This document shows positions 17,886 through 31,500 of a stretch of DNA of 64,000 bases, one piece after another. Under the pieces are notes generated by a model. It made no database searches. It was given only the letters and a program-made list of their open reading frames with translations, and was not told the origin of the DNA. Where the stretch lies: assembly GCA_018697195.1 (NCBI GenBank), contig CM031857.1:51791471-51855470 (forward strand), read 5' to 3'. The translations under genes were made by a program, and so were the position numbers. Position 1 is the first letter of the stretch, and every line of letters begins with the position of its first letter. The stretch comes from Certhia americana. Taxonomy: Eukaryota > Chordata > Aves > Passeriformes > Certhiidae.

Positions 17886-18500
17886 GAAAGCAGTATTTAT
17901 CTCAGATTTGCTATAGCATATGTGCAGGGGCATGCACACAGACAGAAACAGTCATTGCCAGCAAGGTACCTGTGCAAAGTTCCCCTCAGAGGTCAGTGGA
18001 ATACTCACTTTGGATGCCTTTTCATCTCCTGACAGGTGAAGGATTGGGCCTTGAGGAGTGAAGTATCAGCCCAGGATATGTTGTGTTTTGGCAGTCCTCC
18101 AGGTACAGCAAACCTGAGGGTTTGCTGGCTCTGAGAAGCATCCCACTCAGAGGGAGATAGCTGGTCACAGGCCTGCTGTGGTCCAGGAGAGCTCAAAGGG
18201 CCCCATTTTGGACCATAGTTTATAGGGTCACAAGAGAGTGGGCTTTAGTCATAACAATGTTTCATCCTGGCTGCAGTTTGGGTCCGCACTTTCTTTGAAA
18301 GTGTGAGAACAGGAATGTTATGCCATTTGGGTAAGAGAAATATTTTCCAAGGCTGGTCATAAGGCAAACAGGAGCTTGTTAGCTGTTCCAGGAGCAGACA
18401 GTATTTCTGATAAGCTCAGAAATTGCTGAGCCCAGGTGCTGTTTTTAAGGACAAGGTCTAACAAGCATTTCTCAGATCACACTGCAGCCTGGAAAGGAGG
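17886..18500. other. Stretch without recognised gene
   Basis: No conserved domain was seen on either strand. The minus strand has a short frame (18005-18196) without family signature. Probably retroelement-derived from its neighbours, but unassigned. Confidence 0.5.
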
Positions 18501-19276
18501 TTAAGGATGGGCAGGATTGTACCCCCACAGTACCTCATCCCTGCTAACCAGACATACTTGAGTTGGTTTTATACTTTCTCCTTTGTACAGGGGTGACTGC
18601 TGCTGGCTGTGGCTGTCCTTGTGGTTTGGCTGGAGCCTGAACAATTGCATTGTCTGTTGATTCACCTTTCTCTCTGACTTCATGGGGTGCTGCTGGGCAG
18701 TGCCCCCAGCCCCTGCAGCAGGTTTCTGGGCAACATTCCAAGTCTTTGGGACAGATTTTGGGGTAGCTACCCAAGGCAACCCCACCCTCGTCTCTACATG
18801 CTGAATGGACAGTAGTGCATAAGCTTAGCAAAAGCATCAGCAAGATATCTTTAGCATCTAGGGGAAATTTAAACCCTTCAAAAACTGTTGTGGTAGGTCC
18901 AAAGAAGTGGCTGAAGGGTTGGGAGAAAACATACCCCCGTGTTCCTCCCCTACAATGGCACCATTATTAATGAAACCCCAAGGATATGAATTTAGGCTGT
19001 GATAGATAGCCACATGTGCACATTCCGAAAGAGGTTTACAAGCATTGAATCCCTCACCCAGTCAACCCATTCTTATAAACCTAATAAGTCACATGTACTT
19101 TGTTGAAGGGCCCATGTTTCAATAATGACCTGCAAATGGAAAAAACATAGCCACATCATGTGCCAGTTGAACTGGGATAAAACAGAATACATGGCAATGC
19201 CTAGTAAGGTTTCTATATCTAAAACACAAATGGATTACCCAGAAACTGTTATTTCTTTTCATTCTTTTCCTCTCTA
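18501..19276 (-). pseudogene. ERVL-like leader and gag N-terminal remnant
   Basis: Lies directly downstream (minus strand) of a primer-binding-like site and 5' LTR, where leader and gag start should be. Two overlapping frames (18501-18785 and 18544-18843) are rich in Pro, Gln and Lys (APAKPQGQPQPAAVTPVQRR) like the linker region of an ERVL-type Gag. Upstream there is weak hydrophobic/aromatic patterning but many stops. Assignment rests mainly on position. Confidence 0.4.
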
Positions 19277-19294
19277 GCCCTTATTCAGGCACCA
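19277..19294 (-). promoter_or_regulatory. Primer-binding-like site of the ERVL-like remnant
   Basis: Minus strand TGGTGCCTGAATAAGGGC, preceded by a T run and the LTR end. The leading TGG and the position fit a primer-binding site; the tRNA was not assigned. Confidence 0.5.
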
Positions 19295-19300
19295 AAAAAT

Positions 19301-20110
19301 ATCTTGTTTAGAAGACAAATGTCTGCTAAGGAGGGTGGGAACCTTCCTGAAATGGAAAGATCTCTCCCTCCAAATTATTATAACTTTGAAAATTACAGGG
19401 CTTTCAGGCAAAAGCATAGGAAAAGGAATAACAGTTCTTTACTAGAAAATATATAGAACACAACAGAACAAACACAATTACAGAAGTTTCCCACCCACTA
19501 AGCCCTATTTCCTCTTTGGTGTAGTTATGACCACGGCTGGCAGGGGACACTGGTGGCTCCAGCGAAGCAGAGAGGCTGTAGTGACTCGCACCCAGCAGAG
19601 GCAATGGTGGCCTCTGACAAGAGGAAGGATGGGGAGGTGATTCCCCTGGAACTCATGCAGACAGCAATCAGTCTCGCACCACCAAGCAGCAGGAGGGAGA
19701 AGCAAGAAAAGCAGGCAGATTTGATTGTAGCACCGAATTGCAGCATGGCAAAGTCCTGGAGCTGAATACACAAAACTCCCACAGTGCACGTGACCGTTTT
19801 CCTTCATCCCCAAATTGCACAGAAGAGGGACTCACCCCCCAGCCAAGTCTCAGGCCATCACCAGTGCCTTTCATGGCATTACACAGCAATTCCCAACAAA
19901 CCCTGATCTCATTTGGACCCAGGAGAGTCCAACCTGCAGCCAAAACTCTCCAAAAGCAAAGCAAATCCTTTTTTTCTTTTTGGCTCTTCATGAAAAAAGA
20001 AAAAATATTGTTGAAAATAGCTGGCTGAGGGAATATACTTTCACAGGATGAACAATTCCACTTAACAGGCACAGGTCTAAATCTCCACTAGCCCAGGTCC
20101 CAGCAAACAA
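19301..20110 (-). repeat. 5' LTR of the ERVL-like remnant
   Basis: Minus strand with a TATA-like TATATA at 19450-19455, a variant polyadenylation signal AGTAAA at 19438-19443, then a U5 with GCCTGAAAGCCC and AATTTGGAGGGA, ending near AACAAGATA before the primer-binding-like site. The layout and the spelling of the U5 recall a common passerine LTR family. The outer end is not defined; 20110 is approximate. Overlapping frames on both strands (up to 134 codons) are not supported as genes. Confidence 0.6.
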
Positions 20111-23022
20111 GTTATGCATCTGTTAAAACCAGTCCTGTCTTCAGTTAGCTCAGGGAAGGAGCTAGAACACAGGAATAGAGCCAAGAAATGGCTGTGAAGT
20201 TTTTATTTCTGGCTTTCTGCCCTTCCAGGACTCTCTCACAACCTCGTTTCCTCAAGGAAGTGTTTTGGCAGACGGGATGCTTGAAGGGCCTGGGATATGA
20301 ACTGTGTGAGCTGTAATCAAGAGTCGGTCCATGTGGCTTCCTTAGCCTTGCTTTGTTTTATGTCTCCCACCGCCCCTGCCCATGGGATGGCCTCAGGGGG
20401 CTGTTGATAGATTTACAGGTCCAACTAGTTTGCATGCTCATGACATTGTTCTTCTGAACAGCAAATTGTTAATAGCATCATCAGTTATCTCCTCTATTAT
20501 TGTGAAGAACACACTAAAAAAAAAATCTGGTGAGCATTTGTAATACCTCAAATTATTTCAAAGATTTTCAAAAGCGCTCATAGGGAATCTGGGTCAATGC
20601 CATTCCCATATCCCACCACCTTTAAGTGATCATTCCCATGGTGGGTATCTGCTGCTTAATTTGCAAATTTCTAGTACTGAGTTATGGAGGTTGCTGGGGA
20701 TACTTAAGTTATTAAACATTGGTAGAACATTAGGCATTAAGTCTCTGTGTAGTACAAAACGGCTTGTTTTTTCATTGAGATTTTAAACTTCAACTGGTAC
20801 TTTTAAACATCTGTGTCTTAGTCCAATTTAACTCATAATTCCATTGCATACTTTGTAAGAAGCATCCATATAATAGACTTAATTTATTACCAGCCTTAAT
20901 TGTTGGCAGAGACAATATAATTCTGCTATGATGCTTCACAGAAATACTGCAAATACAACACATACATAAATTACTTCTTACTGATGAAAAAGTCCCTTCC
21001 CAGTTAAGCACACCTGTGCTGTGAGAACACAGAATGGCACATATTTTCCTGGGAGCAAATAGAAAAACTGCATAGTCTACTGAAAGACACTGGCAATTAG
21101 TCTGCTGAAGGGTCAAAATTTTCAGGGTAATACTAATTCTCTCATAAATCTTAGAAAATTTCAGTGCTCTGAACCAAAGAAAAGGGCATTCAGTTAAATT
21201 TACTTCCCAGTCTACAACTATTTGTTCTTTCCTTTAATTTGAGCTAGGAGTAGAGGAAAAAAATGCTCCATCACTGTGTCACCTGCATGAGCTATTTTAT
21301 TTGTTGATCCCTCCCTCAGGAAGACACAAAAGAGAACACTATTCTCATCACCTCCATTGGCTATAGAAGAACTCAGCTGTGTAAGCCAAAATTAGACATA
21401 TCAAAGAACCTTTGATCACTTCATTGTCTGTCAAGTTCTCTCCAAAGCAAGCACTGTCTTCTATAATGGATTGCATTACTTCGAAATGTCATATTTAATG
21501 TGTGTTCATTCCTTCAGTTCCCTGATACTGTCTGAGGTGCTGACTGTGCAGCACCACACAGAGATCCTTGCAGGTGGGTCTATTAATTTCAGTGTGTTCC
21601 TGCTTCTCAACAGCATGTGGTTTAATTGCAGAATTGGTGAAGCAAGGGCATCGCAAGAATTTATCTCCATTTTTCTGTGTGTGCACAACCACAAAGTCAT
21701 CCTGCAGTGTAGGCTTGAATGAGTTATGGGGACCATAAAAAAGTACTTCAATTCACAGAGCTATCAACTCTTTGTCATGAAACAAAAACACCTGCCAGAA
21801 GAGTTTTATTCTTACTTGATAATCACAGCACAACTAGGCATGGGACAAAGCCATCATTTAAAGGGATATTATTATGCAGCAGACATGCTCTGAGGAACCA
21901 GAGCTTAAATTTAGTTACTAATTAGAAAAACACATTTTACAGATGTCATTAATTAGCTAACAATGTGAGAACTGTCTCTTTTAAAAAGGATATGTAATAT
22001 TCATTAGTAAAGTACCCACCACAGGATTTGACTTCTCTTGTCCAATAGATCCAGCAATGGGTCATTACTCATGTAGGTAACTTCTTGTTTTCCACTGATA
22101 AAATTAAATCTAAGCTACGTTTAGATAATACTTATGCCCTTGAGAAGAAACTGCAGAAATACACAACAAGCTAGCATTCTTACATCACTTTCCAGAGTTT
22201 TATGAAGTTCCTCTTCTGTCTTTCAGGCTGTTTGGGTGCAATCACATCATACTTTCATCTAATGATATGTGATTCAGAAGCTTCACTTTTCATACAGAAG
22301 AGCTAAAATGCTGAGGAATTCCTGTGGTTCCAGGAGTCAGGTCCCTAAAAAATCATCTGTGGCATTAGTAAAATACAAAAGCTGACACCTAGAAATTATC
22401 AAGTGAGTTGGAATAAAACTGCAATATGGGGGATGGGATGAAAGTTGCCAGTGGTGGGAACACAGCTTTCTCTGTCACATGAAAAATCTTGAACTTTCAA
22501 AGGAAATAATGTCTCAAATATTTCAACCAAGAGAAAATCTGTTGTTAAATGTTACAGTGTTGATTTATGTGAGCTGTGGTTCAATGGCCATATTCACTCC
22601 ATTTTTTTATTCCTTGCACTGGGTCATATTTCTCATAGTGTCTCATTTTGGGAAGGAAAATGCCTCAAGAAACTTGTGAGGAATTGTTTGGCCACAGGCA
22701 CATTTCAGGAAATGTAAAATGTACCTGGGTAGCCTGGAAATGGAAAACTATAAGGACTTGGGGCATCTGTTCTGCAGCATAACTGAGGCACTCTGATTAT
22801 GCATACCCTGAAGCACTGAGTACTTGGCCAACTCCTCATTCCAAGCTTTCATTCTTAGGGTCTCACTTTTCCAAAGAAAAAATATACTATGTGTGGGAAA
22901 GCCTATCCCTTCAGGAAATTAAAAAAATTAGTTTCATATTGAGTTTTGGCAGAATTATTTTAGCTAGCTCTGGAAAACCTGAACACTACCCATCAACAAA
23001 ATCTATGTCTCCTTCATTGGTT
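20111..23022. other. No gene recognised
   Basis: AT-rich, single-copy-looking DNA. The longest frames are about 108 codons (20790-21116, minus) and lack any family signature or exon-like flanks. No repeat was recognised apart from short homopolymers. Confidence 0.7.
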
Positions 23023-23097
23023 TTTGTTTATTTCTGTTTTGCTTGGTTGTGGGTTTTTTTTGGTTTTTTGTTTTAGGTTTTGGTTTTGGTTTTTCTT
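23023..23097. repeat. GT-rich simple sequence
   Basis: The plus strand is nearly all T and G, with repeated TTTTGG and GGTTTTTT units. Low-complexity tract. Confidence 0.85.
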
Positions 23098-23806
23098 TCC
23101 AGTGTTAGACAAATTTCAAAGAATTTCCAAGTATATTGTTGAATATGTTTTAGGAGGAACTCTCCAAAGTAAGGACATGACAAACACTAAACAAAACTTT
23201 AGGATCTGTTTTGAGAGTCATAGCAATGAGAAATATTTGTAGACCAGGTCAAGTATATTTCTCAGTAAAATGAAAATACAAGGATTTAATTATTGATTCT
23301 TAAAAATCTCTGAGATTTTGACTGGCATTTGTTTCCTAAGACAGTTAGATTGAGCTGGTTCTGAAAATTTCTCTTGTAGTTGATGGCAACAGAAAGGTAT
23401 GTCAAGAAGGAGATTCATCCTACCTTATTTTTTCTAGGTGCCTGGGTCAACCCCCCAATTTTAAGAGCCATTCAGGGTCTTTCACTATGAAGGGAATTGG
23501 GAAACAGTGAGCTTTTTTTCTCATTGTTAGTTTAGGAAACACTTACGGATTTCCTTCACTCAAAGAATAATTCAATGCTAGTGTTTTGCTCATAGAAAAT
23601 GACGCATTTCTCTGTTGTCTGATAATCACAGCTCTCTCCTGGGACCTTCTATACAAATAATTTCTGAACATGTCATCAGTCATAGCCATGTCTGTTTATT
23701 CAAATTTTCTTTCATGGGTATCCAGCCTACATTTTTACCTCATCTATATACACACAGCTATAATTTAAGTAAACAGTGAAACATGTTGTCATGGGTTGTA
23801 GTTCAT
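23098..23806. other. No gene recognised
   Basis: AT-rich, no open frame of note. The end next to 23807 may be internal sequence of the minus-strand LTR element that starts there, but no gag or other domain was seen. Confidence 0.6.
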
Positions 23807-23824
23807 TTCCCAGCCAATGCACCA
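23807..23824 (-). promoter_or_regulatory. Primer-binding-like site next to a long LTR
   Basis: Minus strand TGGTGCATTGGCTGGGAA, two bases beyond the LTR terminus at 23827. Placement and the TGG start fit a primer-binding site; the tRNA was not assigned. Confidence 0.5.
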
Positions 23825-23826
23825 AT

Positions 23827-25518
23827 TGTGTCTAAGTTTTGGTTTGCCAATTTGAAATTTTCTAATTAAGAGCAAAGCAGGCTTAAACTTAAAAACGAAA
23901 TGAAACTTTATTAACAGAGTTAAAAGGAACATAGTACGGAAGAAAATTTTATACAACAAACAAACAAACAAACAACAACAACAACACCCCCAAAAAGAAA
24001 ACCTTTTAGAACACGTTTTCTGTCTTGCTTTCTTAATAATTTTCTTACTAACAACATAGAGACAAAAACTTGTAGCATTTAGTCAGTTTACCACTTTAAA
24101 ATAGTTTCTTTAGTTCGCTTAGAGAGAAGAGTTTTTCTTGTTATACTATTGATACTTCTTTACAAGAAAAAAAGGTTTTCTTGTGGCTTCAATACTACTG
24201 TGAACCGCTGCCCAGAACAGGAAAATTCTGTTTGCAGTGTAAAAGTCCTTCCTATGTCTTGCAGTTATTCTTATAGCTGCTTTCATAGGTTATTTTCAAT
24301 TTATTGGGGTGCTATTTTAAGGATGAGCTGTTTTACCACTGAGCAAAGTCCGCTTTGTCTATTTCTGGGACTAGAAGCTTTTTACTACTATCTCCAAGGT
24401 ACTCAAGTTTCTCACTAAATTCACAACATGCATTTGCTTCAGTGACTGGTGCCCTAAAACTTACAACTGAGCTAGAATGCTACATCCCCCAGTGCATCTC
24501 TATGTGTTACAAGGAATTAAAAAAACCCCAGTTAGATATATCTTAAGTCAAACATAAAACATCTCTTCAATCCGTTCTGTCTAAAATGAACTCTTTCTTT
24601 ACTGACCTTAAAATCTCATGTTACCATCTCTATGTATTCACCTTTTTTTTTCCTTTTCTTGATCCAGGAGAAAAACATTTTGCTTTGCAAAAACATTTGT
24701 TTTTTAAGCTTCACCACTAACCGAAACAGCTTACAAAGTCTTGCAACGCCAAAATTAAAAAAAACTCCTTTAGTCCAAGCTCTGTCTCAGGAACACGGCT
24801 TGCCATGCTCCCCTGCTGGCCAAGTGGTTCCCGCCGGCACCATGAGCCAGCTCAACTTTGTTAAAGTTGGGAAAAAAAACAAGAGAAAACTTAAACTGTC
24901 GTCGATACTTCTGTTCCCCCATCTGCAGTAAAGCTGTCTTAAAGCGGCTGGGCACACAAAGTTTATTCCCACCCATTCTGAAGTGTCCATGCGGGATCAT
25001 CCCGGCCCCTCCAATTTCACCATGTGGCTTCTCCTGGTCTGTAATGGCAGCGGCTGCACGGCTGCTCCTGGCCCCAGGGCTATTTTTCCTTAAGCTGCTC
25101 TCGGTGCTAACAGCCTTTGTTTAGCATAGTCTAGCAAGCTCTGCTAAGAAAAGGCTTGTCCTCGCTGGCAAAGAGTCCCAGCCGTTTGTTGGGACAAGAC
25201 CCGGTAAGCTCTTCGATGAAAGCCCAGCAGCTCCTCAGTGAAAAGTTCAGCAGCTTTGCTCACCACCCCTCCAGAGACAGGAGAATTTTGGCCGAGCTTT
25301 CCCTGGGAGCCAGCCTAACCCCGACCATATGAGCCGAGCTAAGACTGGCTCCCAGGTTCCACCCATCCTCACCAACGCCAGAAACGAACAGAAGAATTCC
25401 TGGGCTTTTTTTTTTGTTTTAAGATGTGTATTTACAAAAGGCGTATCCCACTCTTTTCATTGGCCTAATCAGGCATCAATATTACAAAACTGTCCAGTTA
25501 GAGCCAACCTAAGACACA
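23827..25518 (-). repeat. Long LTR (1692 bp) with inverted termini
   Basis: Minus strand starting TGTGTCTTAG (25518) and ending CTTAGACACA (23827), a 9 of 10 inverted match with TG and CA ends. A TATA box GTATAAAA lies at 23947-23954 and AATAAA at 23907-23912, about 35 bases apart, then about 80 bases of U5. This leaves a very long U3 of about 1.5 kb with a GC-rich block (24780-25400) unlike the AT-rich surroundings. A (CAAA)n(CAA)n microsatellite at 23954-23986 lies just upstream of the TATA. Flanking 5-bp sequences do not match, so it is not a simple solo LTR; only one LTR was seen. Confidence 0.7.
23954..23986. repeat. (CAAA)n(CAA)n microsatellite inside the long LTR
   Basis: The plus strand runs through CAAA units and then CAA units before a C run. 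It sits next to the LTR TATA box. Confidence 0.9.
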
Positions 25519-28500
25519 TGTACATGTATTTTCTACTTCAGGAGATACCTGTAAGAAGAGTTTTCTCTGTATGGCTTAATTTTTGCTCTTTAAAGTTAAA
25601 ATTAGCTGGTGTATATCTTCCTATTTGTTAGTCTTGGGATCCTTTAAAATGAGATTGGTGAAGGGGCTTTGACTTGAGGCATGTAAGTTCACCACAGTGG
25701 TTTACCCAGATCCTTCATTACTGTTTTTGTACCTTGACTTAGAAAAACATCTCAGCAAGTATCATTTGTTTGGAAAATACTTTTCTTTCAGTATTTTCTT
25801 ACATAGACAGTCACCTCAGTGAATATTCTGGCTTCTAAAGCCATTTACTAGTACGCACTGTGAAAGAAAATCCAAACTCAATTAAAGAGGATTAGCTCTT
25901 GAGGTGGCCTTTCTGTTTGCATCTCTCTTTCTGCATCTTTCAGTTTCTGAGATTCATGGCTGTTACCCTGGGAGCCAAAGTCATATATATGTTGTGTTCA
26001 AGAAACTCAGAGAACAGAGAATGGATTGCCTCTTAACATAAGCACAGCTGTGTATGGCAAGTGGCATATAGTTGTTAGTATACAAATTCAGGCTATTGTG
26101 CAGCAGACAAAATAAAACTTCAAATCAAAAAAAATGGAAAATGTTGTTGCTTTTTCCACTTCCTTTTTAAGTAAAAGTATTTATGCAGACGCAATACTTT
26201 GTGAACAGACAAGAAGATAAGAAGAAATAATTTGCACACTTTTACAGAGTATAATTTAATGATGTTTCAAGTCCTTGTATTACTTCAAAAGGCATGGGAG
26301 GCACAGAAGAATTTCTGGACATTCTTTCTGACTAAGTAATAATCTCCCACCCTCCCGCCTTATTTTTCTTTCTTTCTTTTTCTTTTTTCCCACATGGCTT
26401 GTAAATTTTTTTAGATGAGAATGCTGCACATAGTTTTTTCTCAGAAATCTTTGCCAGCAGATAATACTAGCTTTCTAGTCAGAATGTGGAAAAAAATGCA
26501 ATGAAAATGCCTCCAGTCCCAGGAGAAAAAATGTTTCTTGTCATTCTTATTTATCAGAATAAGCACTTATTTATCAAAATGAGATAGAAGTATTCATTAT
26601 TCAGAATAAGATGTCTGAAATGCTGTGTCTAGTTGAATAAAATCACTGGAAGCAGCGCAGCTTTTCCCTACTGGATTATCAGACAAGTAGCTGTCCTAGT
26701 TCAGAGTGAGCTTGGATTGCTGATATCACTGCGGTACCAGCCCACAGCTTATGTCCTGAATTGGGGGCAACAGCCTAATGCTGTCTGTTGTGGCAAACAG
26801 GGAGAATAATCATCAGAAGAGGATCCCAAAAATATTATCAATTCTTGAAGAAGGTTGGTGAAAAATGCTTCTACATTTAATTTGCAGATTAAAATAAAAA
26901 GTTAAAATAATCTTCCAGTTGTCTGGATCTTCAGTTCTGCCTTCCTTGGCAGAGCAGTGAGCTGCTTTGATTCTGGGACTAGCAACAGCCTGGTGGGATT
27001 CAGAGTCTCCTCAAACTGATCTGCTGGGTCTTCACAGGGATCACCAGAATTGGTAACATCTTCCTAAGGGAGCTACGGAGAAGCTCCGCTTTTTCGTTTT
27101 CCCTCATATCTCTCCTTATATGTGTCCTTCCAGCTTTGCTATAATTCTTTTTCTGTTAGAGTAGCTGTCACTCTTCTGACCCTGTACTAAGTTCTTTCAA
27201 CTTGAAGCTTGTCAGAAGTGTCTTTGGGTAATGTTTGGTGGTTTTCTCCCTCAAACTAGTTTTTTTACAATATCAGTGTGCTGAGCTCACTCAGCATGCA
27301 GTCAGAGGAGCAGCAGGGCCAATACAAGGAAAGGAGCAGGTTAAGCAGTCATGGTGAGGGCAAACAGGAAGAAAGGAGAGGAGATATGAATGAACTGGAC
27401 TCCTTTCAGGGTCAAGCAGCTATCAGGTCAACTCAGCTCAGATGAGCTGTATAATCAGCCTAACTCCATTATTTATTAGTGGAGTTAAAGATACCTTATC
27501 AGCTGCACTATTTCAACCCAGGTTGCAAACTTTGTTTAGTTATTTAAGTGGAGGGATTTTCATGTTCAAGAGCCTGCTACTGATCAACCAGGAGATTATT
27601 TTTCCTTCCTATTGATATTTCCCATAAATATGCTGATGGTGGGACTAGGCATTTTGGTGAGGCATGCTGGATACTGCAACACTTTATGAGAAAAAACATC
27701 CCAAAAGAACTCTCAGGCTGTACAGTTAGGATGTTGCATCTGAACTCTTCCTCTATTTTGTATCCTATTTCTTCTAATAGAGAATATTTCACATGCCGTG
27801 AAACCATGTTAAAAAACCAGGTTAGTTTGAAATAGTAGAGAGGGACTGGTCATTCTTGGAATCCTTCCAACATAAACTGAACAACTGACTGGGTGTCATG
27901 GATTGCAGTGTAACACAACAAAACTCCCTGCTCTAAAGGGAGCCAGTTCTGACAGGGCTGTCTAGAGGTGTATTCAGAAAGAATAGGCAGAGGCAAACAA
28001 TGAAGATGGGTTTCCTAGGAGAAAAGCTATACAGAAGACACTGAACAAGATCCATCTGCTCCGGAAGGAATCCTTGTTACACTGTGAGAGGAGGAAATGG
28101 GTTGAACAATTATGCAGAGATACGGCTCTGTCTAAATTTAGTTCCAGAGATTATATAGCGTGTCTTCTGCTCCTTGTATTCCCAGTGAGTTCCCTGAAGC
28201 AGTATCAATTTGAGCAGTGGTTATTATGCTATTCATGTCTTTATGTTCTGTGTAAGCTATTTAAGAGATATGGGGAAGAAATCTTATCTATGTGTCCTCA
28301 AAGGTTCTGGGCAAGTAACAACTGACTGTTTTTTCTTTGTTTAAGCCTGTTCATTAGAGGAAGAACAACAAGAGGAGAAACCTTTCCATTAAGTCATGTG
28401 TATTTTTTTACCAAAGTTTCAGAAAATACACTCAAGGCAGATGCTTACAGTGTCCTTTGATCTATAGAGGGGCACGAAACACCATGCTTTATTTTTCAAG

Positions 28501-31500
28501 GAACAAAGATGTACATCAGTTCAAATGCCATCCTGACTGTAATGGTAACAAACTCTGATAATGGCTGGACAACATGAAAGGAAACTGCAGAAGGAGCACA
28601 GAAGGAGCAGATGCCTGGAGAATAAAGAGTGGCAATGGTGGTGGATGCATTAAAAATTTGGAAGGAATAGGGGAGAGAATGAGCTTTAACTTGAGCTTGA
28701 TGCAGACTATAGGAAAATGAAGAAGCAGATCAATCACCACAGCTCACTTGATCTAGTGTAAGCAGCAGTCCTACTGTAAACAGAGCTTCAAACCAAGTGG
28801 CTTCTGGGTGTCTGTTTTAATCAACATTTCTGAAAGGTTTTGAGTTCTTGCAGTGGGACAATGGACATGCTGCCATTGTCTGATTTTTCTGTATTCAAAA
28901 TTACTACTGCATTGCACACATTTTCAAGGACATCTCCTGATGGCCTTAGTGCAGGGATCCTTCTCCTCACCCAGAAGGGCAACCCACAAAGGAGCAGGTA
29001 GGATGAGGCACATGAAGGTGGGAGGAATGTGAGACAGGGACAGACTGTAGGGAAAAGGCTGTTGGTCAGTTTTATTATGGGATATGGAATTGCTCATTTC
29101 TTGGAAAATGAGTAGAGAGCACTGGTAATTATTATGGGGTGGGGACCATATGGTCTGTGGCAGGTGTGCCTGCCAGGTCAGTCATAAAAGGAAAGGTGTC
29201 CAGATCAGGTACTAATGATAGGGGTTAGTGTAAGCTGGCAATATGCTACAAGATCTTAGAGAGACTGAAGCCTGGGCATCTGGGGAAAGCTCAGCTCTAG
29301 CCTTTATGTTTTCCTGATGAAAGATGGTGCACATCCCACAGGTCAGTTGAAGACAGTAGGTATCTGTTAAGCCACAGGAGCATAGACTTCCTGAATTCCA
29401 GAACAGCCATAGCTGTGTTTTTCTGGTTTTCTGTTGGCCCAGGGCAGGAGTCATGGACTTCACTCAAATCCTATCCAATCTCCTGCTGTCGGGGGCTGCT
29501 CAGTAGAGCTTAGTGTCTTTCCCTAAGGCACAGAGTTTTCACCTCCTGCTCCTGAGAGCTGCTGAGAAGTACCCCAAGTCACCTTTCTTGTCCTCAAGAG
29601 CAGGAAAATTTGACAGAAGTGGAAAAACATCTGGCAGAAAGGAATGAGCAAGAAGTGAAGCCTGCCCAGGGCTGGTTTTCTTCATGCATGCAGCTGTGAA
29701 CAATTACCATCACACCCACATGCCACAGCACACACATAATCATGCCTCATAGGCACAGCCTGCAGCATCTACAGGCTGCTTTCAGCTTCTGTGGTAAAAA
29801 AACGTCCCGGTTACTATCAAATCCATTAGACCTGCTGTGATGGGCACTCAGTCTCCTTCTCAACGTGCTCACTGATAACCCAAATCCATCATATATGCAT
29901 GATTTTGGTATCACAGCATTTCAGGCAGCAGAGAAGGCAAAGGATAATGAATAGAAAAATGCAAATATGATATCTCCTGTAGAAATCTATGTTTTCTTCA
30001 CAGGTTTTATACTGCCCTTCAGCCTAAGGCCTGGGGGCTAAATCAAAACTATGAGTTGCAGTGACCTAACTGCTTACCTGTATCTGTAATTAATTCAGAT
30101 GAGCTTCCCAGAGCAGCCTCCCTTGTCATATGAGCTATAAATATAAATAAATATCAGTTGAAGGATTAATTTCTAGAACAGTGGCAGAATTTCCTAACTC
30201 CCTGGTTTTATTTATTCAAATCACATCCCAATACATTTTTGGAGCAAGAACTGGGAATATGCTGTCACCCCCAACCTGCTTTTTTTTCTTTGCAAAGGAA
30301 ACCAGGGTCTAAAGAGGTGCAAGGTGAGATTCTGTAACTAAGCTTGTATTCCTGACTTATTGGCATGATGTACCTCAGAAGAACTAATCAAGAAATCAAT
30401 GGGTTGTGGTGAGGTGAAATTCTGATAAAAAGCACAAGGTTACAGAGATTTTGTAGTGTTGAGGCACCATTTAGAAGATGGTTAGGATAGAGAGAAGTGT
30501 TCTTCTGGACTTTGGCAAAGTTATTTAGATGCCAGAAAAAATGTTTCTGGTGTACAGTAGCACTGCTTCATCTAGATCTTGCCTAGGCAGCCCTATGTTC
30601 CCCAATTTTAGACTGCTGTCTTCCAACAGGAAAACTGGGCCAGCTTGGAACAATCATCACCAGCAGCATTAGCTGTGCAGGCAGCTGAGAGTTTTGAAAA
30701 TCACCCACACTCCTGCCTAGCAAATCCAGCAGATGGATTTGAAGGTTTCCAAACCAGGGAACCTTCCCACCTCTGTGTATGATCCCCCCTCAGCAGAACT
30801 GGGGCACAATGGCCAACCTGTGTGGGGCAGTACCATGAACATCATATAGCATTTCAGTATTCCTGGCAGACAGGAGGCCCCTGTGCTGTGTTTTCACCTG
30901 GGTTTGAACAAGATGCCTGGAAGGCCAGGATCTGAAAGCAGCTTGCTGGAGTTGAAAAAGTACAGGACCTCAGAGGCATTGAATGATTAGCTTGTGTTGG
31001 CACTGCCAACCATGGCAGCAGACTGGGTTTCCAATGTTAATACCAATGTTTAAAGACAATATTGCAGCCTTTAATCAGAAATAAATATGTTGATGTTGAG
31101 TTGATGTAGTTAAATAAGATGAAGAAAAAATAAGAGCATGGGGCTTGACAGCTCTCATTCTAGCCAGCATTGGCATAAAATTCTCCTCCATCTTGTCCAG
31201 CACTCCAGCTCTTTTAAAAAAAAATCTATGAAGTAGTCATGCTGCATTCAGTACCTCAGCAGTGATTGAAAATGGAAGTGATACACAACAGTCTGCAAAA
31301 AAGTTGTTCTATGATATTTTTAAAAGGACACATATTTTCTGATTTAGTGTTTCCTTTATAAGAAACCTGACTTATTCCTTCTCATGCTGAGAAGTTACTC
31401 GGACTTATTGAATTCTTTGGAGGAAATATTTCCATCTAAATCTGTCTACAGTCATCAGATAAATTTTGAATATACACACGGGAAGATTTTGTTCTTTGAT

